Part shown: one piece after another, positions 10,142-20,152 of the stretch
How positions within the stretch are numbered: position 1 is the first letter of the stretch
Layout of the letters: each line of letters opens with the position of its first letter
Assembly: GCA_017644005.1 (NCBI GenBank)
Contig: JAEPMJ010000001.1
Span: forward strand, 186,001 to 250,000
Direction of reading: 5' to 3'
Length of the DNA: 64,000 bases
Source of the DNA: Rhizobiaceae bacterium
GTDB taxonomy: Bacteria > Pseudomonadota > Alphaproteobacteria > Rhizobiales > Rhizobiaceae
Translations under genes and position numbers: made by a program
Notes under the pieces: generated by a model
Told to the model about the DNA's origin: nothing
The model's input: only the letters and a program-made list of their open reading frames with translations
The model's database searches: none

Positions 10142-10759
10142 TCAACCCCCGAGATTGTTGCCGGTTTTGGGCAAGGAGACGGATTTTGCTTCCGGTGACG
10201 GTTCGTCCACCGGATAGAAGGTGTAGGATAGCGTGATAGTGCGAATGTTCTTCATTTCAGGAAGATCGACGATATCCGGATCAATGTAGAAAACGACCGG
10301 CATTTCGATCTCTTCCCCGGGCGCGAGCTTGGTATCCGTGAAACAGAAACACTCGACCTTCATGAAGTAGCCGCCGGCGATGAGCGGGGTCACGTTAAAG
10401 GACGAACGGCCCCATGTCGCATTGCCGGCAAGGTTTTTGGCGCGATAGGCGACCTGCACCGTCTCGCCGATCTTCATCGTCACATCGCGTTCGATCGGCT
10501 GGAAGTCCCAGGGGAGCCCGGCTGAGGTATTTGCGTCAAACCGGACGGTGATCTTCTCATCGAGAATACGGCCCGAATACTGGGTATCCGCACGCTGCGT
10601 GGTGCCGCCGAAGCCGGTTACCTGGCAAAAGAGCTGATAAAGCGGAACGGCGGCATAGGCCATTCCGATCATCCCGACGAAAAACGCCGAGCACAGCATG
10701 GCAATGACACCATTGCTAAAGCGCCCGGAGTTGCCGTTGTCGGTGGTGTGCTCGCTCAT
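10142..10759 (-). CDS. ctaG: Cytochrome c oxidase assembly protein CtaG/Cox11
   Basis: 205 aa copper chaperone for the CuB site of subunit I. One N-terminal helix ([20 protein letters not shown]) anchors a periplasmic domain. The copper-binding CFCF motif is in [16 protein letters not shown], and VDEPSP lies near the C-terminus. The start is ATG at 10759, 7 bp from the end of the small upstream membrane protein gene. The unrelated actinobacterial CtaG (DUF1404-like) can be excluded by the CFCF motif. Confidence 0.97.
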   Translation of the reverse strand: MSEHTTDNGNSGRFSNGVIAMLCSAFFVGMIGMAYAAVPLYQLFCQVTGFGGTTQRADTQYSGRILDEKITVRFDANTSAGLPWDFQPIERDVTMKIGETVQVAYRAKNLAGNATWGRSSFNVTPLIAGGYFMKVECFCFTDTKLAPGEEIEMPVVFYIDPDIVDLPEMKNIRTITLSYTFYPVDEPSPEAKSVSLPKTGNNLGG

Positions 10760-10766
10760 GACTGCC

Positions 10767-10931
10767 TCAGAACGACCGATCGAGAATTGAAGGGCCGAAC
10801 TTGACCAGAGTGGTGACGTAGAAAATCACGACCAGCGCAGCCAGCGCCAATCCGAGCGCAATCGAGCGGCTGCGGCGGGCCTTCTTCTGCGCGTCGGTAA
10901 GATCGACAAAGTCCTGATCGGCCGGCTTCAT
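10767..10931 (-). CDS. Small single-helix membrane protein of the cox cluster (CoxF-like)
   Basis: 54 aa. A charged cytoplasmic N-terminus ([20 protein letters not shown]) leads into one transmembrane helix ([21 protein letters not shown]). The ATG at 10931 shares its A with the ctaB stop (TGATG), so translation is coupled to ctaB. A small protein of this build between ctaB and ctaG is usual in rhizobia and is sometimes named CoxF; its role is unknown but probably concerns oxidase assembly. The frame is open upstream, but that segment lies inside ctaB. Confidence 0.85.
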   Translation of the reverse strand: MKPADQDFVDLTDAQKKARRSRSIALGLALAALVVIFYVTTLVKFGPSILDRSF

Positions 10932-11851
10932 CACGCAATGCTCCGAAGCACGATACTGTCTGCCAGCACAAGCGCGAAAACCGCAAAGAGATACAGCAGC
11001 GAATAGCCGAACAGCGCCTTGGCAGGCCTGGTGTCGACCGTGGTCAGTACACGGTAGGCGTACCAGACAAAGCCGATGCCGAGAACAGAGGCGGCGGCGC
11101 CATAGACAATCGACGAAAAGCCAAGTGCCCAAGGCAGAACACCTGCTACTGCAACAAGAAGCGCATAGGCAAATATCTGCCGACGGGTTGCCGCTTCGCC
11201 GGACACGTTCGGCAGCATCGGAATGCCTGCCTTGCCGTAGTCAGTCTGCGAAAACAGCGCCAGGGCCCAGAAATGCGGCGGTGTCCAGAGGAAGATGACC
11301 AGAAACAGGATCACGCTTTCCAGACCGATCGTACCCGTTGCTGCGGTCCAGCCGATCATGGGCGGGAAAGCGCCGGCAGCTCCGCCGATGACAATGTTCT
11401 GAGGCGTCGAACGCTTCAGCCACATAGTGTAGACAACGGCATAGAAGAAAATGGTGAAGGCCAGCATCGCTGCAGCCAGCCAGTTGGCGACCAATCCTAG
11501 CGTGACGACCGAGAAAACCGAAAGCACGAGGCCGAAAGCGAGCGCGTCCGTCGCGCCCATGCGGCCTGCGGGAATCGGACGGCCAGCGGTGCGCGCCATC
11601 ACCCGGTCAATGTCGGCGTCGTACCACATGTTGAGCGCACCGGACGCACCGGCGCCGACGGCGATCGCAAGGATGGAAATCACTGCAATGAAGGGATTCG
11701 GCCATTCTGGCGCGATTGCGAGACCGACAAAGGCGGTGAACACGACCAGCGACATGACGCGCGGCTTCAGCAGAGCGATATAGTCGCCCGCTGTCGCCTC
11801 GAATACCGAGCCGGCGGTATCGTCAATATGTTGTGCGTCGGCGAGTGCCAT
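10931..11851 (-). CDS. ctaB: Protoheme IX farnesyltransferase (haem O synthase)
   Basis: 306 aa polytopic membrane prenyltransferase that adds farnesyl to haem b. The first Asp-rich motif is [20 protein letters not shown], a second motif region includes [28 protein letters not shown]. The start is ATG at 11851, supported by a cggagc ribosome site; the frame is open a further 65 codons into coxA-side DNA but without conserved sequence. It lies between coxA and coxF and supplies haem for the oxidase encoded by the same cluster. Confidence 0.97.
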   Translation of the reverse strand: MALADAQHIDDTAGSVFEATAGDYIALLKPRVMSLVVFTAFVGLAIAPEWPNPFIAVISILAIAVGAGASGALNMWYDADIDRVMARTAGRPIPAGRMGATDALAFGLVLSVFSVVTLGLVANWLAAAMLAFTIFFYAVVYTMWLKRSTPQNIVIGGAAGAFPPMIGWTAATGTIGLESVILFLVIFLWTPPHFWALALFSQTDYGKAGIPMLPNVSGEAATRRQIFAYALLVAVAGVLPWALGFSSIVYGAAASVLGIGFVWYAYRVLTTVDTRPAKALFGYSLLYLFAVFALVLADSIVLRSIA

Positions 11852-11918
11852 TGCTCCGTTCCGGTCAATTCGACTGGCAAGGCCGCCGGAGTTGCCGGCG
11901 GCCGCCATCTCATCTGCC

Positions 11919-13589
<1,671 letters not shown>

Positions 13590-13606
13590 TTATCAGCCTG
13601 CCCGCA

Positions 13607-14479
13607 TTATTTGCCGGCGGCAGCGAGTTTGGTGTCTTCGCGGCTCTCCACAGAGGCCGTCAGATTCTTGTATGCATTGCCGAGATCGGCCTGCGCTTCA
13701 GCGCGCCAGGCGTCATACTGATCCTGGCTCACGACATGGATGGCGATCGGCATGTAGGCATGATCCTTGCCGCAAAGCTCGGAACACTGGCCATAATACA
13801 TGCCCTCACGGTCGGCCTTGAACCAGGTCTCGTTGAGACGTCCGGGCACGGCATCGACCTTGATGCCGAATGCCGGCATCGCGAATGCGTGAATGACGTC
13901 GGAAGCCGTGACAAGCACGCGCACGGTGGTGTTCACCGGCACAACGAGCTCGTTGTCGACGGCCAGAAGCCGCGGATACTGCTCGACATCTTCCTTGCCG
14001 GCTGCGGCACGGTCAGATTCCTGAAGCATGAAAGACGAGAATGAGAGGTTATCGTCATTCTGGTACTCATACTCCCAGCTCCACTGAACGCCGGTCGCCT
14101 TCACGGTGATCGCGGGCTCCTCCGGCGGCGTGTACTGAGCCGTCAGCAACTGAAAAGAGGGAATTGCAAGGAACAGCAGGATCACCACCGGCCCTACGGT
14201 CCATATCACCTCGATGAGCGTATTGTGGCTGGTGCGCGAGGGATTCGGATTTGCCGATGCCCTGAAGCGGATCATCACCCATGCCAGAAGGCCCATCACC
14301 AGAAGCGTTATCGGGATGATGAACCACAGCGTGTAGACTTCGAACCAGATAACGTCATCCATAATCCCGGTGGCGGCGGGCTGGAATCTGGTTTGCCACG
14401 GGGTCGGCTGTGCCGCATACGCGGCCTGCGCCCACGTGAAAAGCGGAAGAACAGCTGCAGCGGAAAGGATTTTCTTCAT
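13607..14479 (-). CDS. ctaC: Cytochrome c oxidase subunit II
   Basis: 290 aa. A signal peptide (about 1-22, ...WAQAAYAAQP) and two membrane helices precede the cupredoxin domain. The CuA site is in YGQCSELCGKDHAYMPI with the upstream histidine in ASDVIHAFAMPAFG. The start is ATG at 14479, preceded by tgagga; the frame is open further but without conserved sequence. It is the first gene of the cox run, so the operon promoter should lie in 14480-14867. Confidence 0.98.
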   Translation of the reverse strand: MKKILSAAAVLPLFTWAQAAYAAQPTPWQTRFQPAATGIMDDVIWFEVYTLWFIIPITLLVMGLLAWVMIRFRASANPNPSRTSHNTLIEVIWTVGPVVILLFLAIPSFQLLTAQYTPPEEPAITVKATGVQWSWEYEYQNDDNLSFSSFMLQESDRAAAGKEDVEQYPRLLAVDNELVVPVNTTVRVLVTASDVIHAFAMPAFGIKVDAVPGRLNETWFKADREGMYYGQCSELCGKDHAYMPIAIHVVSQDQYDAWRAEAQADLGNAYKNLTASVESREDTKLAAAGK

Positions 14480-14867
14480 TATCCTCAATCTCTTCAGATC
14501 GGCCTCGCCGGAACGCGACGCCTTGATGCACCGATCTTTCATTCTGCAACAGAACGCGATCGGTACCAGCGCGGAATCCCAGCGTTTTCCGGCGACGTTC
14601 AAACCATACTCTCATTACGACCGCAAGGAACCCGTCGGTGCCAGGATGCGGCATTTTTGCGCGCGCGGCACAGCCTCCTTGCGCCCACCCGACAATTACA
14701 GCCATGGGGCATAACGGCTTCAGCGGAATATCGGCGGTATCGGAAACGTCGCATTTCGGTCGGATTTGACAATCAATAGCCTTGGGCAAGGTGCAGGCGC
14801 CAGCCCGCGCATTCTTCCGATTGTATTCGCGCCACGCTACATTTCCGTGATTCGCTTAGGAGCTGAC
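14480..14867. other. 388-bp divergent intergenic region between coxB and the IalB-family gene
   Basis: This stretch must hold the promoters for the long minus-strand cox operon and for the plus-strand IalB gene. On the plus strand there is TTGACA at 14766-14771 without a good -10 at the usual distance, and a taggag ribosome site at 14857-14862. On the minus strand a tgagga site precedes coxB. No credible ORF, tRNA or terminator was seen. Short ORFs here lack codon bias and conserved content. Confidence 0.5.
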
Positions 14868-15383
14868 ATGAAAAACATCCCGTTCCGGGCAACATTAGGC
14901 GCACTGACGGCGGTGTTACTCCTGTCGGCACCCTTGCCGGTCGCCGCGCAGCAAAGCGGAACCGTGCGCTCCACCCACGGGGCCTGGTCGATAATCTGCG
15001 ATACGCCGCCCGGCAGCAGCTCCGAACAATGCGCCATGATGCAGAATGTGATCGCCGAGGACCGGCCGGAGGTCGGGCTTTCCGTGGTGGTCCTGAGGAC
15101 AGCGGACAATAAGGCCGAGATACTGCGCGTGCTAGCACCGCTTGGTGTGCTTCTGCCCAACGGTCTCGGCCTCAATGTCGACGGGCAGGATATTGGCCGC
15201 GCCTATTTCGTACGCTGTTTTCAGGATGGCTGTTATGCCGAGGTCATTCTCGAGACGCAGCTTCTCGAAACGTTGAAGACAGGCGCCGCGGCAACGTTCA
15301 TCGTTTTCCAGACACCTGAAGAAGGCATCGGCATACCGGTCGACCTTACCGGGTTTGGCGAAGGTTTCGACGCCCTGCCCTGA
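14868..15383 (+). CDS. Invasion-associated locus B (IalB) family protein
   Basis: 171 aa exported protein with a signal peptide (about 1-26, ...APLPVAAQ). The IalB pattern is clear: THGAWSIICDTPPGSSSEQCAMMQNV near the start, VLLPNGLGLNVDG in the middle and a second cysteine pair in FVRCFQDGCYAEV. IalB of Bartonella is linked to erythrocyte entry, but paralogues are common in free-living rhizobia and their role is unknown. The start is ATG at 14868 with a taggag site; the frame opens 34 codons earlier without signal-peptide sense. Its 3' end overlaps a small minus-strand membrane ORF. Confidence 0.93.
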   Translation: MKNIPFRATLGALTAVLLLSAPLPVAAQQSGTVRSTHGAWSIICDTPPGSSSEQCAMMQNVIAEDRPEVGLSVVVLRTADNKAEILRVLAPLGVLLPNGLGLNVDGQDIGRAYFVRCFQDGCYAEVILETQLLETLKTGAAATFIVFQTPEEGIGIPVDLTGFGEGFDALP

Positions 15384-15528
15384 CGCGCTGACGCAACGCG
15401 ACGGCGATTCCCAGGCCGCCGGCAACGCCAATGCCCGCTCCGGCGAGCATATAGGCCCAGCCGAACAACGTACCCGAAGCCGCGCCGGCGACCAGCCCGA
15501 TGGCAATCCAGCGTAAGTAAAGCACCAA
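15346..15528 (-). CDS. Small putative membrane protein
   Basis: About 60 aa made of two hydrophobic stretches (YLRWIAIGLVAGAASGTLFG and YMLAGAGIGVAGGLGIAVAL) and an arginine-rich tail. An agggag ribosome site lies 6 nt before the TTG at 15528 (GTG at 15525 is equally possible). No family was recognised. The last 38 bp are antisense to the 3' end of the IalB gene. It fills the gap between IalB and tldD, which supports but does not prove that it is a gene. Confidence 0.45.
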   Translation of the reverse strand: MVLYLRWIAIGLVAGAASGTLFGWAYMLAGAGIGVAGGLGIAVALRQRVRAGRRNLRQTR

Positions 15529-15626
15529 GCCGATCTCCCTTGCCGCGCATAAAGCTGTCACGGGTGCAATTCCAGTGCGATCGCCTATATAGCCGAGACA
15601 GCACAAATTCGCATCGGAGCTAGAGC

Positions 15627-17042
15627 ATGACCGACCGGCTTCTCAACCAGTTCGACATTTCCGAGGACGCGGTTCGCGCGATCGTGGAAGACACGATTCA
15701 CGGCGCCGATGACGGCGAGCTCTTCGTCGAGTATCGCGAAGGCGAAGCCCTTGTCTTCGACAACGGCCGGCTGAAAACCGGCAGCTTCAACACCGACAAG
15801 GGGTTCGGGCTGCGCGCCGTGGCTGGCGAAGCAGTCGGCTACGCTCATGCTTCGGAGCTTTCCGAAGCTGCGCTCAAGCGTGCCGCCAACGCAGTGTCGG
15901 CTGTCAAAACCGGGCATTCCGGAACGCTTGCGGAACGGCCCGCCGGGACAAACCGGCATCTCTACGGCGATGAAAACCCGATCTCAGCACCCGGATTTGA
16001 GGAAAAGGTCAAATTGCTCACCGAGATCGACGCCTATCTACGCGGCGCCGACCCGCGTGTGCGCCAGGTGACGGCCTCGCTCGCTGCATCATGGCAGCAG
16101 GTGGAAATCATGCGGCCAGACGGCATGACTTTGCAGGACATCCGGCCGCTGGTCAGGGTCAATGTCGCGGTCGTGGTTGGCGATGGCGAGCGCCAGGAAA
16201 GCGGCTCCTACGGTATGGGCGGACGCAAGAGCTTCGGCGAATTCGTCGCACAGGACAGCTGGCGCTTCGCAGCGGACGAAGCGCTGCGGCAGGCGCTGGT
16301 CAATCTCGACGCCGACCCTGCCCCGGCCGGCACATTCGATATCGTGCTCGCCAGCGGCTGGCCGGGCGTCATGCTGCATGAAGCCGTCGGCCACGGCCTC
16401 GAAGGCGATTTCAACCGCAAGAAAACCTCCGCCTTCGCCGGGCTCCTTGGTCAGCAGGTGGCGGCAAAGGGCGTGACGGTGGTTGATGACGCCACGATCG
16501 CGGAGCGTCGCGGCTCGCTCACCATCGACGACGAGGGCACGCCGACCAACCGAAATGTGCTGATCGAAGACGGCAAGCTCGTCGGCTACATGCAGGACCG
16601 GCAGAATGCGCGGCTGATGGGCATGAGGGCGACGGGCAACGGGCGGCGCGAGAGCTATGCGCACCAGCCGATGCCGCGCATGACCAACACCTTCATGACC
16701 GGCGGCGACAAGACGCCGGACGAAATCATCGCCTCGGTCGACAAGGGCATCTACGCGGTTTCTTTCGGCGGCGGGCAGGTCGACATCACATCGGGCAAGT
16801 TCGTGTTCGGCTGCACCGAGGCCTACATGATCGAGAATGGCAAGGTGACCCGTCCGATCAAGGGCGCAATGCTGATCGGCAACGGCCCGGACGCCATGCA
16901 CCGCGTGTCGATGGTCGGCAACGACATGAAGCTGGATACCGGCATCGGCATGTGCGGCAAAGCCGGACAGGGTGTGCCGGTCGGCGTCGGCCAACCGCAT
17001 CTGAGAATGGACCAGATGACGGTTGGCGGCACACAGGCTTAG
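15627..17042 (+). CDS. tldD: Metalloprotease TldD
   Basis: 471 aa, standard size. TldD and TldE form a zinc protease; known roles in other bacteria include degrading the CcdA antitoxin and maturing microcin B17. The zinc site is in VMLHEAVGHGLEGDFN. Other family blocks are GLRAVAGEAVGYAHASELSE near the N-terminus and GVPVGVGQPHLRMDQMTVGG at the end. No tldE partner lies in this window. Its TAG stop shares the final G with the GTG start of the sirtuin gene downstream, so the pair is likely coupled. Confidence 0.96.
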   Translation: MTDRLLNQFDISEDAVRAIVEDTIHGADDGELFVEYREGEALVFDNGRLKTGSFNTDKGFGLRAVAGEAVGYAHASELSEAALKRAANAVSAVKTGHSGTLAERPAGTNRHLYGDENPISAPGFEEKVKLLTEIDAYLRGADPRVRQVTASLAASWQQVEIMRPDGMTLQDIRPLVRVNVAVVVGDGERQESGSYGMGGRKSFGEFVAQDSWRFAADEALRQALVNLDADPAPAGTFDIVLASGWPGVMLHEAVGHGLEGDFNRKKTSAFAGLLGQQVAAKGVTVVDDATIAERRGSLTIDDEGTPTNRNVLIEDGKLVGYMQDRQNARLMGMRATGNGRRESYAHQPMPRMTNTFMTGGDKTPDEIIASVDKGIYAVSFGGGQVDITSGKFVFGCTEAYMIENGKVTRPIKGAMLIGNGPDAMHRVSMVGNDMKLDTGIGMCGKAGQGVPVGVGQPHLRMDQMTVGGTQA

Positions 17043-17746
17043 TGAGGCCGCCCTCCTCCATCGTCGTGCTCACCGGGGCAGGCATTTCCGCCGAATCCGG
17101 CATCGACACGTTTCGGGACACGGACGGCATCTGGTCGAAAGTCGATTTCCGCGAGGTCGCGACGCCGGAGGGTTTCGCCGCCGATCCGCACAAGGTGCAT
17201 GCCTTCTACAATCAGCGGCGCGCAGGGCTGAAGGGCATCAAGCCCAACGCCGCGCATTTCGCGCTTGCGCGGCTGGAGCGCGAATTCGGCGGGGCATTTC
17301 TTCTCGTCACCCAGAACATCGACCATCTGCACGAACAGGCCGGTTCCGAACGACTGATCCACATGCACGGCGAACTCGCCAATTCACTTTGCGGCAATTG
17401 TGGAGACCGACGTCTGTGGGATGGTGACCTTTCCACCGACCTCCCCTGCCGGGCCTGCGGCTCCAGGGGTCGTTTGCGGCCGGATGTCGTATGGTTCGGC
17501 GAGATGCCTTACCAGATGGAACGGATCTATGCCGCGCTTGCCGGCTGCGATCTCTTTGTTGCTGTCGGCACCAGCGGCACCGTCTATCCCGCAGCCGGGT
17601 TCATCGAAGAGGCGCGCGCCGCAGGCGCCCGTACGCTGGAGCTCAATCTCGAGCCGACCGAAGGGACCAGCCGCTTTTCGGATGCCATCCATGGGAAGGC
17701 AACCGAGATCGTGCCTGCCTGGGTTGAAAAGGTGCTCGCCGGATGA
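17042..17746 (+). CDS. cobB: NAD-dependent protein deacylase, sirtuin class III (CobB type)
   Basis: 234 aa Sir2 enzyme that removes acyl groups from lysine using NAD. Motifs in order: GAGISAESGIDTFRD (12-26), TQNIDHLHEQAG (90-101), catalytic H109 in HMHGEL, zinc cysteines at 117, 120, 136 and 139, and VAVGTSGTVYPA. Y56 and R59 (FYNQRR) match the class III pair that favours succinyl/malonyl lysine. The start is GTG at 17042, overlapping the tldD stop (TAGTG); it places the NAD motif at the normal distance. Convergent with the RNA methylase gene 4 bp away. Confidence 0.96.
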   Translation: MRPPSSIVVLTGAGISAESGIDTFRDTDGIWSKVDFREVATPEGFAADPHKVHAFYNQRRAGLKGIKPNAAHFALARLEREFGGAFLLVTQNIDHLHEQAGSERLIHMHGELANSLCGNCGDRRLWDGDLSTDLPCRACGSRGRLRPDVVWFGEMPYQMERIYAALAGCDLFVAVGTSGTVYPAAGFIEEARAAGARTLELNLEPTEGTSRFSDAIHGKATEIVPAWVEKVLAG

Positions 17747-17750
17747 GGCG

Positions 17751-18980
17751 TCAGCGCTTTTCCAGCAGCGCCACCGCTTCGACATGCGCCGACCACAAAA
17801 ACTGGTCGATCGGGGTAACCGAAAGCAGCGTGTAGCCGCACTCCTTCAGGATCGAGAGATCGCGGGCGAGCGTGACCGGATTGCAGGAAACCGCGGCGAC
17901 GCGTTTTACACCGGATTTCGCGATCTGCTTTGCCTGCAGCTCGGCGCCGGCGCGGGGCGGATCGAATATGATCCCGTCAAAGCGGGACAGCTCTTTTGCG
18001 GTCAGCGGGCGACGATCGAGGTCGCGATGCTCGACCTTGACCGGCCTGATCCCCGGCGTGTGGCGTGCTGCGCGATCGAGCTCGGCAACCGCAGCGGCAT
18101 CCGATTCCACGGCGTGAACTTCCGAGCTGGCAGCGAGCCGCAGCGCGAATGTGCCGGAGCCGGAAAACAGATCCGCGACACGCCTGGAGCGAGCCAGATG
18201 TCCGGTCACAAGTCCGGCCATCACAAGCTCGGCGTCCAAAGTCGCCTGCAGGAAGCCGCCGGGCGGCACCTCCACGGCGGCCGAGCCGAACGTCACCATC
18301 GGCTTGCGCGGCTCGATGATGATCTCGCCGCCAAGCGAGACGCGCGCGAAGCCGGCAGCGCCTGCAAAGCCGGCTAATGCCATGCGCTGCTTCTCGCCAA
18401 GCTTTTTCAGGCCGCCAATATCTATGTCGAGGCCGGATTCGGTCGCAGTCACCGACAGACGAAGCACATTCTTGCCGGGCTCGGCGAGGCTGACGATCTT
18501 CCGAAAGTCACCCAGACGCTCGATAATCGCTGGCAGCAGGATCGGGCATTCCTCGACCGGTACGATCGTGTGGGAGGCTGCCTGCCGGTAACCCAGAAGC
18601 ACCCCGCCTTGTGTGGTGCGCGCCGAAAAAACCGCGCGGCGGCGCGTGTGCGGTTCGCATCGCACGATTTCGGCCACCGGCGCATCAAGCTGCCGGCTAC
18701 GCAGCGCGTGCTGCACCAGCCCGCGCTTCCACCCATTGTAGTCCTCGGCGTTCATGTGCTGAAGCGCGCAGCCCCCGCAGGTGCCGAAATGACGACATGC
18801 CGGTTCGGTGCGCGCTGGCGACGGCTCGATGAGCGCGACCAGCTCGGCGCGGCTTTTCTGCCTCGCGGCGGTGACGACCTCGCCGGGCAGCGTGAAGGGT
18901 ATGAAGACCGGCCCGCTGTCGGCCTTCGCCACGCCGTCGCCCTGTGCGCCCAGATGGTCGATCGTGAAACGCGTATTCAT
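17751..18980 (-). CDS. Class I SAM-dependent RNA m5U methyltransferase, TrmA/RlmC/RlmD family
   Basis: 409 aa. An N-terminal TRAM-like part (FTIDHLGAQGDGVA) is followed by Fe-S cysteines C62, C68 and C71 (CRHFGTCGGCALQH) with a fourth in VEECPILLP. The methylase domain has DLFSGSGTFALRLA, FDPPRAGAELQ and the nucleophile in AVSCNPVTLARDL. The fold methylates uridine C5, in 23S rRNA for RlmC/RlmD; the exact site cannot be decided here. The ATG at 18980 overlaps the tlyA stop as ATGA, so it is probably coupled to the frameshifted tlyA reading frame. Confidence 0.93.
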   Translation of the reverse strand: MNTRFTIDHLGAQGDGVAKADSGPVFIPFTLPGEVVTAARQKSRAELVALIEPSPARTEPACRHFGTCGGCALQHMNAEDYNGWKRGLVQHALRSRQLDAPVAEIVRCEPHTRRRAVFSARTTQGGVLLGYRQAASHTIVPVEECPILLPAIIERLGDFRKIVSLAEPGKNVLRLSVTATESGLDIDIGGLKKLGEKQRMALAGFAGAAGFARVSLGGEIIIEPRKPMVTFGSAAVEVPPGGFLQATLDAELVMAGLVTGHLARSRRVADLFSGSGTFALRLAASSEVHAVESDAAAVAELDRAARHTPGIRPVKVEHRDLDRRPLTAKELSRFDGIIFDPPRAGAELQAKQIAKSGVKRVAAVSCNPVTLARDLSILKECGYTLLSVTPIDQFLWSAHVEAVALLEKR

Positions 18981-19748
18981 CGGTCGCGCACGCCGCCAAG
19001 AAGGAACTCGCAGTTGCCGTCACCACCCACAATGGGCGACGGCAAGGTGCCCAGAGAGCGCCAGCCGGGCAGGGTTTCGAGCCACGCGGACATTTCCTCT
19101 GCGATGCGTTTGCCGAGCGCGGGATCGACGATGCCGCCCTTGCCGATCTGCTCCCTGCCCGCCTCAAATTGCGGTTTCACGAGGAAGACGCCATGTGCCC
19201 CCCCCTGCGGCAAGGTCCAGTGCCGGCGGAAGCGCAAGGCGGATCGAAACGAAGCTCACATCGCAGACGACGATTTCCGGCGACCGGCCGCCGAGATCAA
19301 CGGAGGTGAGTTCGCGCGCGTTCAGGCGTTCGATACCGGTTACACGCGGATCGGCGGCGAGCTCGGGCCGCATCTGATCGTGCCCGACATCGAGCGCTAT
19401 CACATGGCTCGCCCCGCGTTCCAGCAGCACCTGTGTAAAGCCGCCTGTCGAAGCGCCTACATCAAGCGCCAGCTTATTCGCCGGGTCGAAGCCGAAATGG
19501 TCGAGCCCTGCGACAAGCTTGAGAGCCGCACGCGAAACATAGTGCCTTGCAGGATCTTCAACCGCGATCTCGGCGTTTTCGGATACGGGTTTTCCGGGTT
19601 TGGCGGCTGCCGCGCCATCGACAGAGACCGTGCCGCGCAAAATGGCATCGCGGGCACGCGATCGGCTTTCGAACAGGCCGCGCCGGACGAGCAGGTCGTC
19701 AAGCCTGAATTTCGCCGCGTGTGCCTGTGCCGATTGCATGGCTCTCAA
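18977..19748 (-). pseudogene. tlyA: TlyA family RNA methyltransferase/hemolysin, split by a frameshift
   Basis: Two frames together make a full TlyA of about 256 aa. The first (19748 down to about 19205) has the S4 RNA-binding domain (RLDDLLVRRGLFESRSRARD), SRAALKL, the SAM motif LALDVGASTGGFTQVLLERG and VVCDVSFVSIRLALPPAL. The second (about 19205 to 18977) has VFLVKPQFEAGREQIGKGG and NCEFLLGG. The switch falls on a run of eight G (minus strand, 19198-19205); seven G would join the frames as AAGGAHGVFLVKP. This may be a sequencing error, a phase-variable tract, slippage, or a true mutation. TlyA methylates 2'-O-cytidine in 16S/23S rRNA. The first frame may start at codon 4 (MQSAQAH). Confidence 0.9.
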
Positions 19749-19786
19749 TGACGAATAGCGTCAGCCCTGGCAAGCGATGTGTGCGC

Positions 19787-20068
19787 TCAGGGCTTGCCGG
19801 TCGTTATGCGCGGCATTTCCGTGGCAGGCGCAAGCCCGTCTTTCCAGCCGTCCTTGTCGGCGGTGCCGCTTTCCGGCGTTGCTTTTACAGGACGGTAAAA
19901 CCTGGGCCGGTTCTCATCCGAGAAGCCGCCGCGCAGATGACCGAGTTTGCCCACGGCAAGCCTGATCGCGGCTTCCTCCAAAGCGGGATCATGATCCGGC
20001 GCGGCGGCCGCCAACGATGGCAACGCTACCAGAAGGCACCCAGCCGCCAGACATTTGGCGTGCATCAT
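19787..20068 (-). CDS. Small exported protein of unknown function
   Basis: 93 aa. A signal peptide (MMHAKCLAAGCLLVALPSLA, cleavage about residue 22) is followed by a polar mature part (EEAAIRLAVGKLGHLRGGFS, then a Pro/Arg/Lys segment) with no cysteine. No family was recognised. A good ribosome site (ggag, 7 nt before the ATG) lies in the 3' arm of a perfect hairpin at 20073-20092. It lies between dxs and tlyA on the same strand, 84 bp from dxs. Confidence 0.7.
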   Translation of the reverse strand: MMHAKCLAAGCLLVALPSLAAAAPDHDPALEEAAIRLAVGKLGHLRGGFSDENRPRFYRPVKATPESGTADKDGWKDGLAPATEMPRITTGKP

Positions 20069-20072
20069 TGCT

Positions 20073-20092
20073 GTTCTCCGTGTCCGGAGAAC
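20073..20092 (-). promoter_or_regulatory. 8-bp perfect hairpin covering the ribosome site of the 93-aa exported protein
   Basis: The stem gttctccg / cggagaac with a 4-nt loop ends 5 nt before the ATG at 20068. The 3' arm contains the Shine-Dalgarno ggag, so folding would hide it. It could also serve as a weak stop for the dxs transcript, but no T-run follows. Confidence 0.5.
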
Positions 20093-20152
20093 TGACTAGC
20101 ACCGAGCTGCTAAGAATCCGCCAAATGAAAGGGTTAGCAATTTGCGAACGCT

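Noticed and set aside
14766..14776. ttgacaatcaa as an FNR/FixK box upstream of the oxidase and IalB genes
   Set aside because: The half-sites are 3 bp apart instead of the 4-bp spacing with flanking t/a of the TTGAT-N4-ATCAA consensus.
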